Positions 1 through 5,707 of a stretch of DNA of 6,804 nt are shown piece by piece. The notes below the pieces were generated by a model. That model searched no databases, was not told where the DNA came from, and worked only from the letters and a program-made list of their open reading frames with translations. The DNA is from Alphaproteobacteria bacterium (GTDB lineage: Bacteria; Pseudomonadota; Alphaproteobacteria; Sphingomonadales; Sphingomonadaceae): NCBI GenBank assembly GCA_028293005.1, contig JAQGLH010000189.1:1-6804 (forward strand), written 5' to 3'. The translations under genes and the position numbers were made by a program. The stretch's first letter is position 1. Each line of letters begins with the position of its first letter.

Positions 1-458
1 AGGTTGCGGCGCAGACCTATCGCGACAACCGCCATCTCGGCGGCTTCATCTTGATTGACCGCGCCACCAACGCAACCGTCGCAGCCGGGATGGTCGACTC
101 GTTCCCCGAGGCGACGGAGACGGCGGCAGGCGATCACGCCGTTGGCCGGATCATCTGGCTGACCGGCTCGACCGAGGAGAAGATCGCTGTCGCGCACAAG
201 GCGCAGCAGCGCCTCGGTGCCCGCGGGCGGCCGACCTTCGTACTCGACGATGCCAGCCTGCGCGAAGGGCTCAGCGCCGACCTCGGCGCAAGTCCGGCCG
301 ACGATGCGGAGCACAAACGCCGTGCGCGCGCGGTCGCCCGGATGATGAGCCGCGCCGGAGTTACCGTGCTCGTCGCGCTCGACGCCTCGCCAGATGAGCT
401 GGGCAGCGACGTCCACGTCGCCGACGCCTCCGACGATTGGGCCGACTGGATCATCTGA
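1..458 (+). CDS. cysN: CysN C-terminus fused to a degenerate APS-kinase (CysC-like) domain, 5' partial
   Basis: The reading frame enters from the left edge (first full codon at 3) and ends at TGA 456-458, leaving 151 residues. Residues 1-33 (with RDNRHLGGFILIDRATNATV) match the conserved C-terminal end of CysN, the GTP-dependent large subunit of ATP sulfurylase, which makes APS from sulfate in the cytoplasm. From about residue 48 the protein resembles APS kinase as in fused CysNC proteins: IIWLTG, then LDDASLREGL, DLGASPADD, and a helix ending AGVTVLVALDASP. The kinase part looks inactive. The Walker A loop (GLSGSGKST in E. coli CysC) is replaced by GSTEEK and is about four residues shorter. 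The DGDN motif is DDAS. Everything after the ISP-type strand, including the lid and the FTGI/YE.P region, is missing and replaced by a short acidic tail. The domain is about 100 residues instead of about 180-200. The CysN assignment is firm; loss of kinase activity is inferred. Confidence 0.88.
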   Translation, partial: VAAQTYRDNRHLGGFILIDRATNATVAAGMVDSFPEATETAAGDHAVGRIIWLTGSTEEKIAVAHKAQQRLGARGRPTFVLDDASLREGLSADLGASPADDAEHKRRARAVARMMSRAGVTVLVALDASPDELGSDVHVADASDDWADWII

Positions 459-497
459 CAATTGGTGTCGCATGCGGCCGGCGCGAATTGCCGGAGA

Positions 498-533
498 GTC
501 GCGATCGATGTGTCGGAAAACCTCGATCGCGAC
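498..533. repeat. 11-bp perfect inverted repeat downstream of cysN
   Basis: GTCGCGATCGA (498-508) and TCGATCGCGAC (523-533) are exact reverse complements around a 14-nt loop. The repeat begins 40 nt after the cysN stop. No T-rich tract follows, so it is at best a non-canonical terminator or mRNA 3'-end stem. An operator for the downstream receptor gene is also possible. Confidence 0.5.
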
Positions 534-555
534 GAATACGGTAGAACTCCGTTGG

Positions 556-567
556 TGCAGATCTGCA
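556..567. repeat. 12-bp palindrome TGCAGATCTGCA
   Basis: A perfect 12-bp palindrome lies about 157 nt upstream of the receptor start. It could be a binding site for a dimeric regulator, but only one copy is seen and no regulator gene is in the window. The rest of the 459-724 gap holds no ORF that I support and no convincing sigma-70 promoter. An A-rich patch (TTGCGAAAAATTGAAAA, from 572) is the best area to look for one. Confidence 0.25.
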
Positions 568-677
568 TCAGTTGCGAAAAATTGAAAACGAGACGTTAGC
601 AAGGCTGGCCTTCGACGCCGTCGCTACGCTAGGCGCCTGATCCGCGGACGGAACAGCAGCTGTACCGTCCAAGCTCA

Positions 678-694
678 CACCCGGTCCTCGGGTG
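678..694 (+). promoter_or_regulatory. Small hairpin in the 5' leader of the receptor gene
   Basis: CACCCG (678-683) pairs with CGGGTG (689-694) around a 5-nt loop, ending 16 nt before the GGGAG ribosome-binding site at 711-715. It could shape the leader mRNA. No known riboswitch consensus was recognised here. Confidence 0.25.
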
Positions 695-724
695 CTGAAC
701 AAAAATCATTGGGAGATCAGGTCA

Positions 725-2947
725 ATGTCGAGGCTTCATTCTACGTGGGCGCTACTTTTGTGCTCGGTCAGCGCGCCCGCGATGGCACAGGAACTCGGCT
801 CGCCTGATCCCTCTCCAGCTCCCGCGCCGGCCGCGGCTCCGGCGCCCGCCGCCGCCGACGAAGGCGGCTTCGAAGATATCGTCGTCACCGCGACCCGGCG
901 CGAGGAGCGCCTCCAGGATATCCCGGTCACCGTGACGGCCATCGCCGGTTCCATGCTCCAGGCTGCCGACGTCACCTCGGTCCGTAACCTCACCCAGGTC
1001 GTCCCGGGCTTCAACGGCGCGCGCAATTTCGGCGTGTTCACGCCGACCATCCGCGGCGTCGGCTCGAACGGCATCTCGGTCGGCGACGAGGCGAATGTCG
1101 CGACCTATGTCGACGGCATCTACCAGGCCGATCCCTTCTCGACCTATGTCGAGCTGGTCGAGGTCGAGCGTGTCGAGGTGCTGCGCGGTCCGCAGGGCAC
1201 CGTGTTCGGCCGCAACGCGACCGGCGGCCTGATCAACGTCATCACCCCCGATCCCAAGTTCAAGACGAGCGGACGCGTTGCCGCCCGTTACGGCCGGACC
1301 GCCGAGGGCACCGACGACTATGACTTCCGTGGCTATCTCACCGGTGGGCTGACCGAGACGGTCGCGGCCGACGTCGCCGCCCTCTATCGCAAGACCGACG
1401 GCTATGTTGAGGATCTTGTCCGCGGCGGCAAGCTCGGCGAGCTCGAAGTCTTCGACGTGCGCAGCAAATTGCTGTTCCGCCCCAGCGACACGATGAAGTT
1501 CGTGCTGATCGGCGAATATTTCGATTCGAACAGCTCGGTGAACTCGCCGCAGCCGTACGTCGACCGCACAACCGGTCTCCCCAACACCCTCGGGCGCTCA
1601 TTCGGCGCGATCCTGCCGACCAAGCCCTGGCAGGCTTCGCTGGATTTCGTGCCGCGCCTCAACACCGAGCGCTACAATTTCGCACTGCAGACCCAGTTCG
1701 AGTTCGACGCGTTCAACCTTGAGACGACGACTTCCTACAGCCACAACGCGACGGTCCAGGATTCCGACTCCGACGCGTCGAACGTTTCGCTCGGCCAGTT
1801 CCTCGCCAGCACCCCTGGCGTGATTTCGGAGACGATCAGCCAGGAGCTTCGTTTGCTGTCGGCAGGGCCAGGCCGTTTCAACTGGATCCTCGGCGCTTAT
1901 GCGTTCCATCTCGACGGCCATGCGGGCTTCCGGATCAATCAGTGGCCGACCGGCCCGGCTGGGCCGATGACCTCGGTCTTGTTCGAGCCGGAGGTGAGCA
2001 CCACCTCCTATGCGGGCTTCGCCGAAGGCACGTACGAGCTGGCCGACAAGTTCTTCCTGACCGCCGGCGTGCGCTATACGTGGGAAGAGCGTAAGTTCGA
2101 GCAGATCTTCAATGGCGCAAGCCGGGGCGGCAAAACCAGCGCCTCCTCCGACAAGATCACCTACCGCGTCGCGGCGCGCTACGAATTCGCCGACGATGCG
2201 AATATCTATGCAAGCTACGGCACTGGCTTCAAGAGCGGCGTCTACAACATGGCCGGCTTGCCGCCCGTCGGAACGGTGCCCACCGCTACCGATCCGGAGA
2301 CGATCAGCGCGTACGAAGTCGGTCTCAAGGCGGATCCGCTCAGCTGGCTGCGCACCAACCTTTCGGTCTATTATTACGACTATAAGGACCTGCAGGTGCA
2401 GGCGCGCCAGGGCGTCACCTACATCCTGCAGAACGCCGCCAATGCCGAAATCTATGGCGGCGAGCTCGAAGTCACCGCGCTGGCGACAGACGATCTCAAC
2501 CTTCGCGGATCGGTCGCCTACACCCATGCCCGGTACAAGGACTTCCCGGCTGCACAGGGCTTCTTCCCGCAGCCGAGCGGCGGCAATGCCACTCCGCCGA
2601 CCGACGTCTCCGGCAACAACATGACTCGTGCACCGGAGTGGACGTTCAATCTCGGCTTCGACTGGGGCCATGACCTCGCGGGCGGCCGCTTCGTTGCGAC
2701 CGGCAATTTGTTCCACAGCTCGAAGGTCTATGGCGACTTCACGAACAACTATTTTCAGCCGAGCTACACTTTGGTGAACGGCGAGCTTTCGTGGACCACG
2801 CCCAGCGAGAAGTGGCGCTTCAGCCTCTGGACGACGAACCTGACCAACGAGAAGGTCTTCCAGCAGATCCGCCCCGGCGCGCTCGGCACCGACGTGCTCT
2901 ACGAACTCCCGCGCCGCGTCGGCGTCGGCGCTCAAATGAAGTTCTAG
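725..2947 (+). CDS. TonB-dependent outer-membrane receptor
   Basis: This is a complete 740-residue TonB-dependent receptor for energy-driven import across the outer membrane. The ATG at 725 is chosen because GGGAG (711-715) precedes it by 9 nt and the signal peptide begins there; a GTG at 692 in frame lacks a comparable site. Residues 1-21 are a signal peptide with an AMA|QE cleavage site. A Pro/Ala-rich linker follows (about 27-44), then a TonB-box-like DIVVTAT at 51-57. The plug covers about 60-178 and carries LRGPQGTVFGRNATGG (153-168) followed by INVIT. The remainder is the beta-barrel, ending in the typical C-terminal Phe (GAQMKF). The length is normal for sphingomonad receptors of this type. 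The substrate cannot be read from the sequence. There is no N-terminal secretin/STN signalling domain and no adjacent sigma/anti-sigma pair, so FecA-type surface signalling is unlikely. Its position between cysN and metXB suggests a possible sulfur-related substrate, but this is weak. Confidence 0.95.
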   Translation: MSRLHSTWALLLCSVSAPAMAQELGSPDPSPAPAPAAAPAPAAADEGGFEDIVVTATRREERLQDIPVTVTAIAGSMLQAADVTSVRNLTQVVPGFNGARNFGVFTPTIRGVGSNGISVGDEANVATYVDGIYQADPFSTYVELVEVERVEVLRGPQGTVFGRNATGGLINVITPDPKFKTSGRVAARYGRTAEGTDDYDFRGYLTGGLTETVAADVAALYRKTDGYVEDLVRGGKLGELEVFDVRSKLLFRPSDTMKFVLIGEYFDSNSSVNSPQPYVDRTTGLPNTLGRSFGAILPTKPWQASLDFVPRLNTERYNFALQTQFEFDAFNLETTTSYSHNATVQDSDSDASNVSLGQFLASTPGVISETISQELRLLSAGPGRFNWILGAYAFHLDGHAGFRINQWPTGPAGPMTSVLFEPEVSTTSYAGFAEGTYELADKFFLTAGVRYTWEERKFEQIFNGASRGGKTSASSDKITYRVAARYEFADDANIYASYGTGFKSGVYNMAGLPPVGTVPTATDPETISAYEVGLKADPLSWLRTNLSVYYYDYKDLQVQARQGVTYILQNAANAEIYGGELEVTALATDDLNLRGSVAYTHARYKDFPAAQGFFPQPSGGNATPPTDVSGNNMTRAPEWTFNLGFDWGHDLAGGRFVATGNLFHSSKVYGDFTNNYFQPSYTLVNGELSWTTPSEKWRFSLWTTNLTNEKVFQQIRPGALGTDVLYELPRRVGVGAQMKF

Positions 2948-2960
2948 TCAGGCTTAACCA

Positions 2961-3011
2961 GGAGGGTTCGCGAAGCATGTCGACGATCGTCGACAGCTTG
3001 GCGAGCCCTCC
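2961..3011. repeat. 51-nt near-perfect hairpin after the receptor gene
   Basis: The left arm GGAGGGTTCGCGAAGC (2961-2976) pairs with the right arm GCTTGGCGAGCCCTCC (2996-3011) with one G-G mismatch and one G-U pair. The centre, after an unpaired A at 2977, is the 18-bp perfect palindrome TGTCGACGATCGTCGACA (2978-2995). It starts 13 nt after the receptor stop in a convergent gap, the expected place for a terminator serving either strand. Neither side has a T tract, so a standard intrinsic terminator is not supported. It may instead be a 3'-end-stabilising stem or a mobile palindromic repeat. Confidence 0.65.
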
Positions 3012-3030
3012 ACATCGTCGTCGGGCCTGA
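2977..3030 (+). CDS. Possible 17-codon ORF with a strong ribosome-binding site inside the hairpin
   Basis: AGGAGGG (2960-2966) lies 10 nt before ATG 2977. The frame reads MSTIVDSLASPPHRRRA and stops at TGA 3028-3030. The Shine-Dalgarno sequence is in the left arm of the 51-nt hairpin and the start codon is at the beginning of its apical palindrome, so the site would be hidden when folded. It may be a chance ORF created by the hairpin, a tiny peptide, or the remaining start of a lost gene downstream of the receptor. I recognise no family. Confidence 0.2.
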   Translation: MSTIVDSLASPPHRRRA

Positions 3031-3111
3031 TCTCCGACCTTGCGAGCATTGGCGGCAGCGTGGCTGCGTGCCGTTCGATCCGACGATAGTGATACGCACC
3101 GGCCGCTTTAT

Positions 3112-3138
3112 GCCGCGCAGCATGCAGGCAGGCGCGGC
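3112..3138 (-). terminator. Candidate terminator hairpin downstream of metB
   Basis: GCCGCGC (3112-3118) and GCGCGGC (3132-3138) form a 7-bp GC-only stem with a 13-nt loop. On the minus strand it starts 10 nt after the metB stop codon. No T tract follows (ATAAAGC comes next), so the terminator call rests on position and stem strength only. Confidence 0.35.
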
Positions 3139-3148
3139 CCGCAGGTGC

Positions 3149-4306
3149 CTATTCGGCGGCCTGGAACGCCGCTTCGAAATCCTCGATCAGATCCCCGGCT
3201 TCTTCGAGCCCGACCGACAGCCGCAGCAAGTTCGGATCGATCCCGGCTTCCTTCTGCGCCTCTGGCGGCATGCCGCGATGGGTCATGCTCGAAGGCTTGC
3301 AGATCAAGGTCGAAAAACCGCCGAGCGAGGAGGCCAAGGTCACCAGCTCCAACGCGGCTAGGAACTTGGCGGTGGCGCCGTCGTCGCCGAGCAGGCGGAA
3401 GCTGATCATGAAGCCGGGGCCGCTTTGCTGCCGCTCGGCGAGCGCGCGCTGCGGATGCGAGGCGAGGCCCGGATAATGGACTTCGGCGACTTGTCCGTGC
3501 TGCGCCAGCCAATCCGCGAGCCGGCGGGCGCTCTTCTCCTGCTGGTCGACGCGCAACGGCAACGTGCGCAAGCCGCGCAAGGTCTGCCACGCATCATGCG
3601 CCGAGGCGGCAAGGCCGGCAGCGTTGGTCCACCATTGCAAGGTTTCGATCATCGCCGGGTCGGCGGCGAGCAAGGCGCCGCCGAACAGGTCGCTGTGGCC
3701 GTTGATCGCCTTGGTCGTCGAATGCATGACGAGATCGCAGCCGAGCGCGAGCGGCTTTTGCCGGACCGGCGTCGGCAAGGTGTTGTCGGCGATCACCAGC
3801 GCACCCGCCGCTTTCGCGCGCGATGCGACCGCCTCGATATCGGTGACGCGGAGCAGGGGATTGCTCGGGGTCTCGATCCAGACCTGCTGTGGCCCTTGCT
3901 CGAGCGCACGCTCGACTGCGCCGAGATCGGTCTGGTCGACGAACAGCGCGCGGATCTTGCCTTGGTCGGCGAAGCCTCTGATCAGCCGGTAGGTGCCGCC
4001 GTAGCAATCGTGGGGCGCGACGATCAGCGCGCCCGGCGCGGCGAGCAGCAGCGGCAGCAAGCAGGCTGACTGACCCGAATTGGTGACCACCCCGCCGGCC
4101 GCGCCTTCCAATTCGGAAAGCGCAGTCGCGAGCATGTCGCGGTTCGGGTTCACCGTCCGCGAATAATCATAGTCCGGCTTGTCGTCGGCGTTGGGCCAGC
4201 GATAGGTGTCGGATGCCCACAATGGCGGCGCGACGCTGCCATAGGCGCCGTCGGCGGCAACGCCGGCATTGGCCACGATCGTCGTGGCTTCACGCTTCTT
4301 GGTCAT
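3149..4306 (-). CDS. metB: Cystathionine gamma-synthase (PLP-dependent)
   Basis: This 385-residue cytoplasmic enzyme joins an O-acylhomoserine with L-cysteine to give cystathionine in the transsulfuration route to methionine. It matches the Cys/Met-metabolism PLP family along its whole length: YDYSRTVNPNRD (46-57) for phosphate contacts, NSGQSA (77-82), APHDCYGGTYRL (97-108), ETPSNPLLRV (145-154), IADNT with Asp174, and HSTTKAINGHSD with the Schiff-base Lys199. SSLGG (326-330) and LRLSVGLEE with Arg362 complete it. APHDCYGGTYRL, the WW.N..G segment and the QQ.G.G..SF segment favour MetB over the sulfhydrylase MetZ. The start at 4306 has GAGG 4 nt upstream on the minus strand; an in-frame ATG at 4318 would add four residues (MRGP). 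The start overlaps the end of metX by 17 nt, indicating an operon with translational coupling. It stops at TAG 3151-3149. Confidence 0.93.
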   Translation of the reverse strand: MTKKREATTIVANAGVAADGAYGSVAPPLWASDTYRWPNADDKPDYDYSRTVNPNRDMLATALSELEGAAGGVVTNSGQSACLLPLLLAAPGALIVAPHDCYGGTYRLIRGFADQGKIRALFVDQTDLGAVERALEQGPQQVWIETPSNPLLRVTDIEAVASRAKAAGALVIADNTLPTPVRQKPLALGCDLVMHSTTKAINGHSDLFGGALLAADPAMIETLQWWTNAAGLAASAHDAWQTLRGLRTLPLRVDQQEKSARRLADWLAQHGQVAEVHYPGLASHPQRALAERQQSGPGFMISFRLLGDDGATAKFLAALELVTLASSLGGFSTLICKPSSMTHRGMPPEAQKEAGIDPNLLRLSVGLEEAGDLIEDFEAAFQAAE

Positions 4307-5291
4307 GGGGCCTCGCATCCAGGAACGGCTTGATCAACGTGCCGATGCGCCCGGCCTCCTTGAGAAACATGTCATGGCCGTAGAGCGATTCGAGGAGATG
4401 GACCTCGGCCGGTCCAGCGAGCCGCTCGGTCAGCGCGGCCATCTGGCTGGGGAGCACGAGCTGGTCGGTCTCGGCGCCGATCACCAAAGTCGGCGTGCTG
4501 ATCTTCTCCGGCTCGACCCGGTGGCGGTCGATTGATCCCGACAGGCTGAGGAAGCGCTGCGGAGTCATCACCGCCTGGAACGCCTCGCCGCGGGCGCGAA
4601 GATATTCGCCCGGCTCGGTGCGGCCGAGCGGATCCTGCGAGTCCAACCCGCCTTCGAAACGCTGCCCGAACTCGGGCGCGGTGCGGTAGCTCAGCATCCC
4701 CATGCCGCGCGCGATCGTCAGCGCTTCGGCGGCGGTACCTGCCTCGATGCCGAGCGCGACGACGCGGCGCTGCAGGTCGCGCCACGCCGTTCCGGCCGCA
4801 TGCGGCTCAGCGCCCGCCGAGATCACCACCAGCCGCGCGAGCCGCTCGGGAAACTGCTGGGCGAGCGCGAGCCCGACCATTCCGCCATAGGAGGCACCGA
4901 CGAAGCCGTGCGCGCGCTCGACGCCGAGCTGGTCGAGCGCGGCCGTCACCACCGAAGCCTGGTCATTCGTCGAGGGCGCCGTCTTGCCGCTTTCGTCGGC
5001 GGCGAAATCGAGCCCGAGTACGCGGAAGTCGCGGGGGTCGATCGCGTCGCCGACCCCGACCAGACCCGGCCACCAGCCGCGCCGGCCGTCGGGGAAACCG
5101 CAGACGAAACGGTTGGCCGAAATGCCGCCGAGCACGACCACGACCGGTGCCTGCTCGGGCCCGGTCACGCGCGCGCGGGTCACCGATCCGGGCGCGAACG
5201 GCACCTCGACCTCGAAGTCGCGCACCGGCAACGCGTCGGTGCGCCCGGTATTGGCCTTGTCGGCGTCCGGATCGGCAGGGCGGTTCAACAT
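4290..5291 (-). CDS. metX: Homoserine O-acyltransferase (alpha/beta-hydrolase fold)
   Basis: MetX transfers an acyl group from acyl-CoA to homoserine, the first committed methionine step, giving the substrate of MetB. From ATG 5291 it is 333 residues, shorter than the common form of about 370-380. Visible elements are the LGGISANR oxyanion region (54-61), GWWPGLVGVGDAID (72-85), the nucleophile elbow GASYGGM with Ser134, GMGMLSYRTAPEF (196-208), ETDQLVLP with Asp276, and YGHDMFL with His306, completing a Ser-Asp-His triad. It resembles the short MetX found beside metB in Xanthomonas-type bacteria. Whether it uses acetyl- or succinyl-CoA is not settled by sequence. ATG 5291 lacks a good ribosome-binding site of its own. 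An upstream TTG (5333) is open in frame, but an in-frame TAG at 5357-5355 excludes anything longer. It overlaps metB downstream and a 34-codon leader ORF upstream, and sits behind a probable SAM riboswitch. Confidence 0.92.
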   Translation of the reverse strand: MLNRPADPDADKANTGRTDALPVRDFEVEVPFAPGSVTRARVTGPEQAPVVVVLGGISANRFVCGFPDGRRGWWPGLVGVGDAIDPRDFRVLGLDFAADESGKTAPSTNDQASVVTAALDQLGVERAHGFVGASYGGMVGLALAQQFPERLARLVVISAGAEPHAAGTAWRDLQRRVVALGIEAGTAAEALTIARGMGMLSYRTAPEFGQRFEGGLDSQDPLGRTEPGEYLRARGEAFQAVMTPQRFLSLSGSIDRHRVEPEKISTPTLVIGAETDQLVLPSQMAALTERLAGPAEVHLLESLYGHDMFLKEAGRIGTLIKPFLDARPHDQEA

Positions 5292-5389
5292 GCGCCGCCC
5301 GTACAAAGCGGGCGAAGCGAAGGGCCGGCGCAAAGTGCGTTCGAAGCTGCCGCTCTAGGATATGCGCGGCCATGGTTCGCGGGCTTCAT
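5285..5389 (-). CDS. 34-codon leader ORF coupled to metX
   Basis: ATG 5389 is preceded by the purine-rich GGAAGAAG (5400-5393) at normal spacing. The frame encodes 34 residues beginning MKPANHGRAYPRAAAS and ends with TGA 5287-5285. Its last seven bases overlap the metX start (ATGTTGA), the classic layout for translational coupling. Its Shine-Dalgarno sequence is the one that the riboswitch platform can hide, whereas metX has no strong site of its own. The peptide has three Cys (LCAGPSLRPLCTGGAC) but no long regulatory run. The coding sequence may matter only as a path for ribosomes. It is too short to prove from one genome. Confidence 0.45.
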   Translation of the reverse strand: MKPANHGRAYPRAAASNALCAGPSLRPLCTGGAC

Positions 5390-5393
5390 TCAC

Positions 5394-5421
5394 TTCTTCC
5401 TTCGCTTCGGAAGAACGATGC
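5394..5421 (-). promoter_or_regulatory. Riboswitch expression platform: Shine-Dalgarno-hiding hairpin with alternative pairing
   Basis: On the minus strand TTCTTCC (5415-5409) pairs perfectly with GGAAGAA (5400-5394), the ribosome site of the leader ORF, across an 8-nt loop. The longer segment GCATCGTTCTTCC (5421-5409) can instead pair with GGAAGGACGATGC (5466-5454) over 13 contiguous pairs, including one G-U. That second strand is the P4 and P1 3' side of the aptamer. The two pairings exclude each other. Ligand-bound aptamer would leave TTCTTCC free to block translation; without ligand the long helix would expose the ribosome site. The pairings are seen; the switching direction is inferred. 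Confidence 0.6.
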
Positions 5422-5429
5422 TGACGCGA

Positions 5430-5527
5430 TCCCGCTTGGTTGCCGGTTCGGCCGCATCGTCCTTCCAGGACCGCCACCTTGCCCGGGAGGGCAGGTTGGC
5501 GTGAGCCATAAGGCTCACTCTTGATGC
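5430..5527 (-). ncRNA. Probable SAM riboswitch aptamer (SAM-I/SAM-IV-like) in the metX leader
   Basis: Read on the minus strand, GCATC (5527-5523) and GATGC (5458-5454) close a multibranch junction as P1, with AAGAG following the first strand as in S-box RNAs. Inside are P2 (GTGAGCC 5518-5512 with GGCTCAC 5507-5501), P3 (5500-5473: GCC, ACC and GCCC pairing with GGC, GGT and GGGC, loop TCCC) and P4 (GTCC 5471-5468 with GGAC 5462-5459). After P1 comes a P5 hairpin (GCCG 5452-5449 with CGGC 5445-5442). It is followed by CGGGA (5434-5430), which complements the P3 loop TCCCG (5488-5484) as a pseudoknot. P5 plus a P3-loop pseudoknot is what I recall of SAM-IV and the SAM-I/IV variant. Placement before a methionine gene agrees. 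The exact class is unsure, because P2 looks like a simple hairpin and I did not find the usual P2-J3/4 pseudoknot. Confidence 0.7.
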
Positions 5528-5566
5528 TCAGGGACCGGCATAAACCGCCGCCCCCGATATGGCGGT

Positions 5567-5595
5567 CATCTACGCACAACCCTAAAATTTCGCAA
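5567..5595 (-). promoter_or_regulatory. Weak candidate promoter for the metX operon
   Basis: On the minus strand TTGCGA (5595-5590) and TAGATG (5572-5567) are 17 nt apart and lie in the only AT-rich patch of this leader. They would place the transcript start near 5560, about 33 nt before the aptamer P1. Both boxes match the sigma-70 consensus only partly, so the position is the main support. Confidence 0.3.
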
Positions 5596-5606
5596 ATGGG
5601 AATTTG

Positions 5607-5639
5607 AGGGGTCCGCGGAGTGCGGCGCACCCCTGCGCC
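5607..5639. repeat. Overlapping GC-rich inverted repeats in the divergent intergenic region
   Basis: AGGGGT-CCGC (5607-5616) pairs with GCGG (5622-5625) and ACCCCT (5629-5634), giving a 10-bp stem with a 3-nt bulge. A competing stem, GGCGCA (5624-5629) with TGCGCC (5634-5639), uses part of the same bases. The region lies between the metX promoter area and the downstream membrane-protein gene. No T tract is present on either strand. It could be leader structure for the + strand gene; the role is unknown. Confidence 0.35.
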
Positions 5640-5707
5640 CCGAAGACGCACCGGAATCGGCGCAGGCCCTGGTTGACTATTACCCCTCCCTTTGAAACCC
5701 TCGAAGA

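Noticed and set aside
725..790. Receptor as a lipoprotein (LLLC in the signal peptide)
   Set aside because: The residue before Cys13 is Leu rather than Gly, Ala or Ser, and a good signal-peptidase I site (AMA|QE) follows at residue 21.
1598..2935. A 445-codon open frame on the minus strand inside the receptor gene
   Set aside because: It is antisense to a receptor with clear signal peptide, plug motifs and C-terminal Phe. Long antisense frames are common in GC-rich coding DNA, and its translation shows no recognisable motif.
3040..3405. A + strand frame of 121 codons after the receptor gene
   Set aside because: It runs mostly antisense to metB, is Arg-rich and low in complexity, and shows no ribosome site.
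5355..5393. GTG 5393 as the metX start
   Set aside because: It is in frame with metX, but a TAG at 5357-5355 ends the frame after 12 codons, before the MetX body.
5430..5527. SAH riboswitch or cobalamin riboswitch in the metX leader
   Set aside because: The SAH core (GAGGAGCG.UGC) and the B12 box (GCCACUG) are not present, while the P1-P5 layout and AUCAAGAG segment fit the SAM-I/SAM-IV type better.
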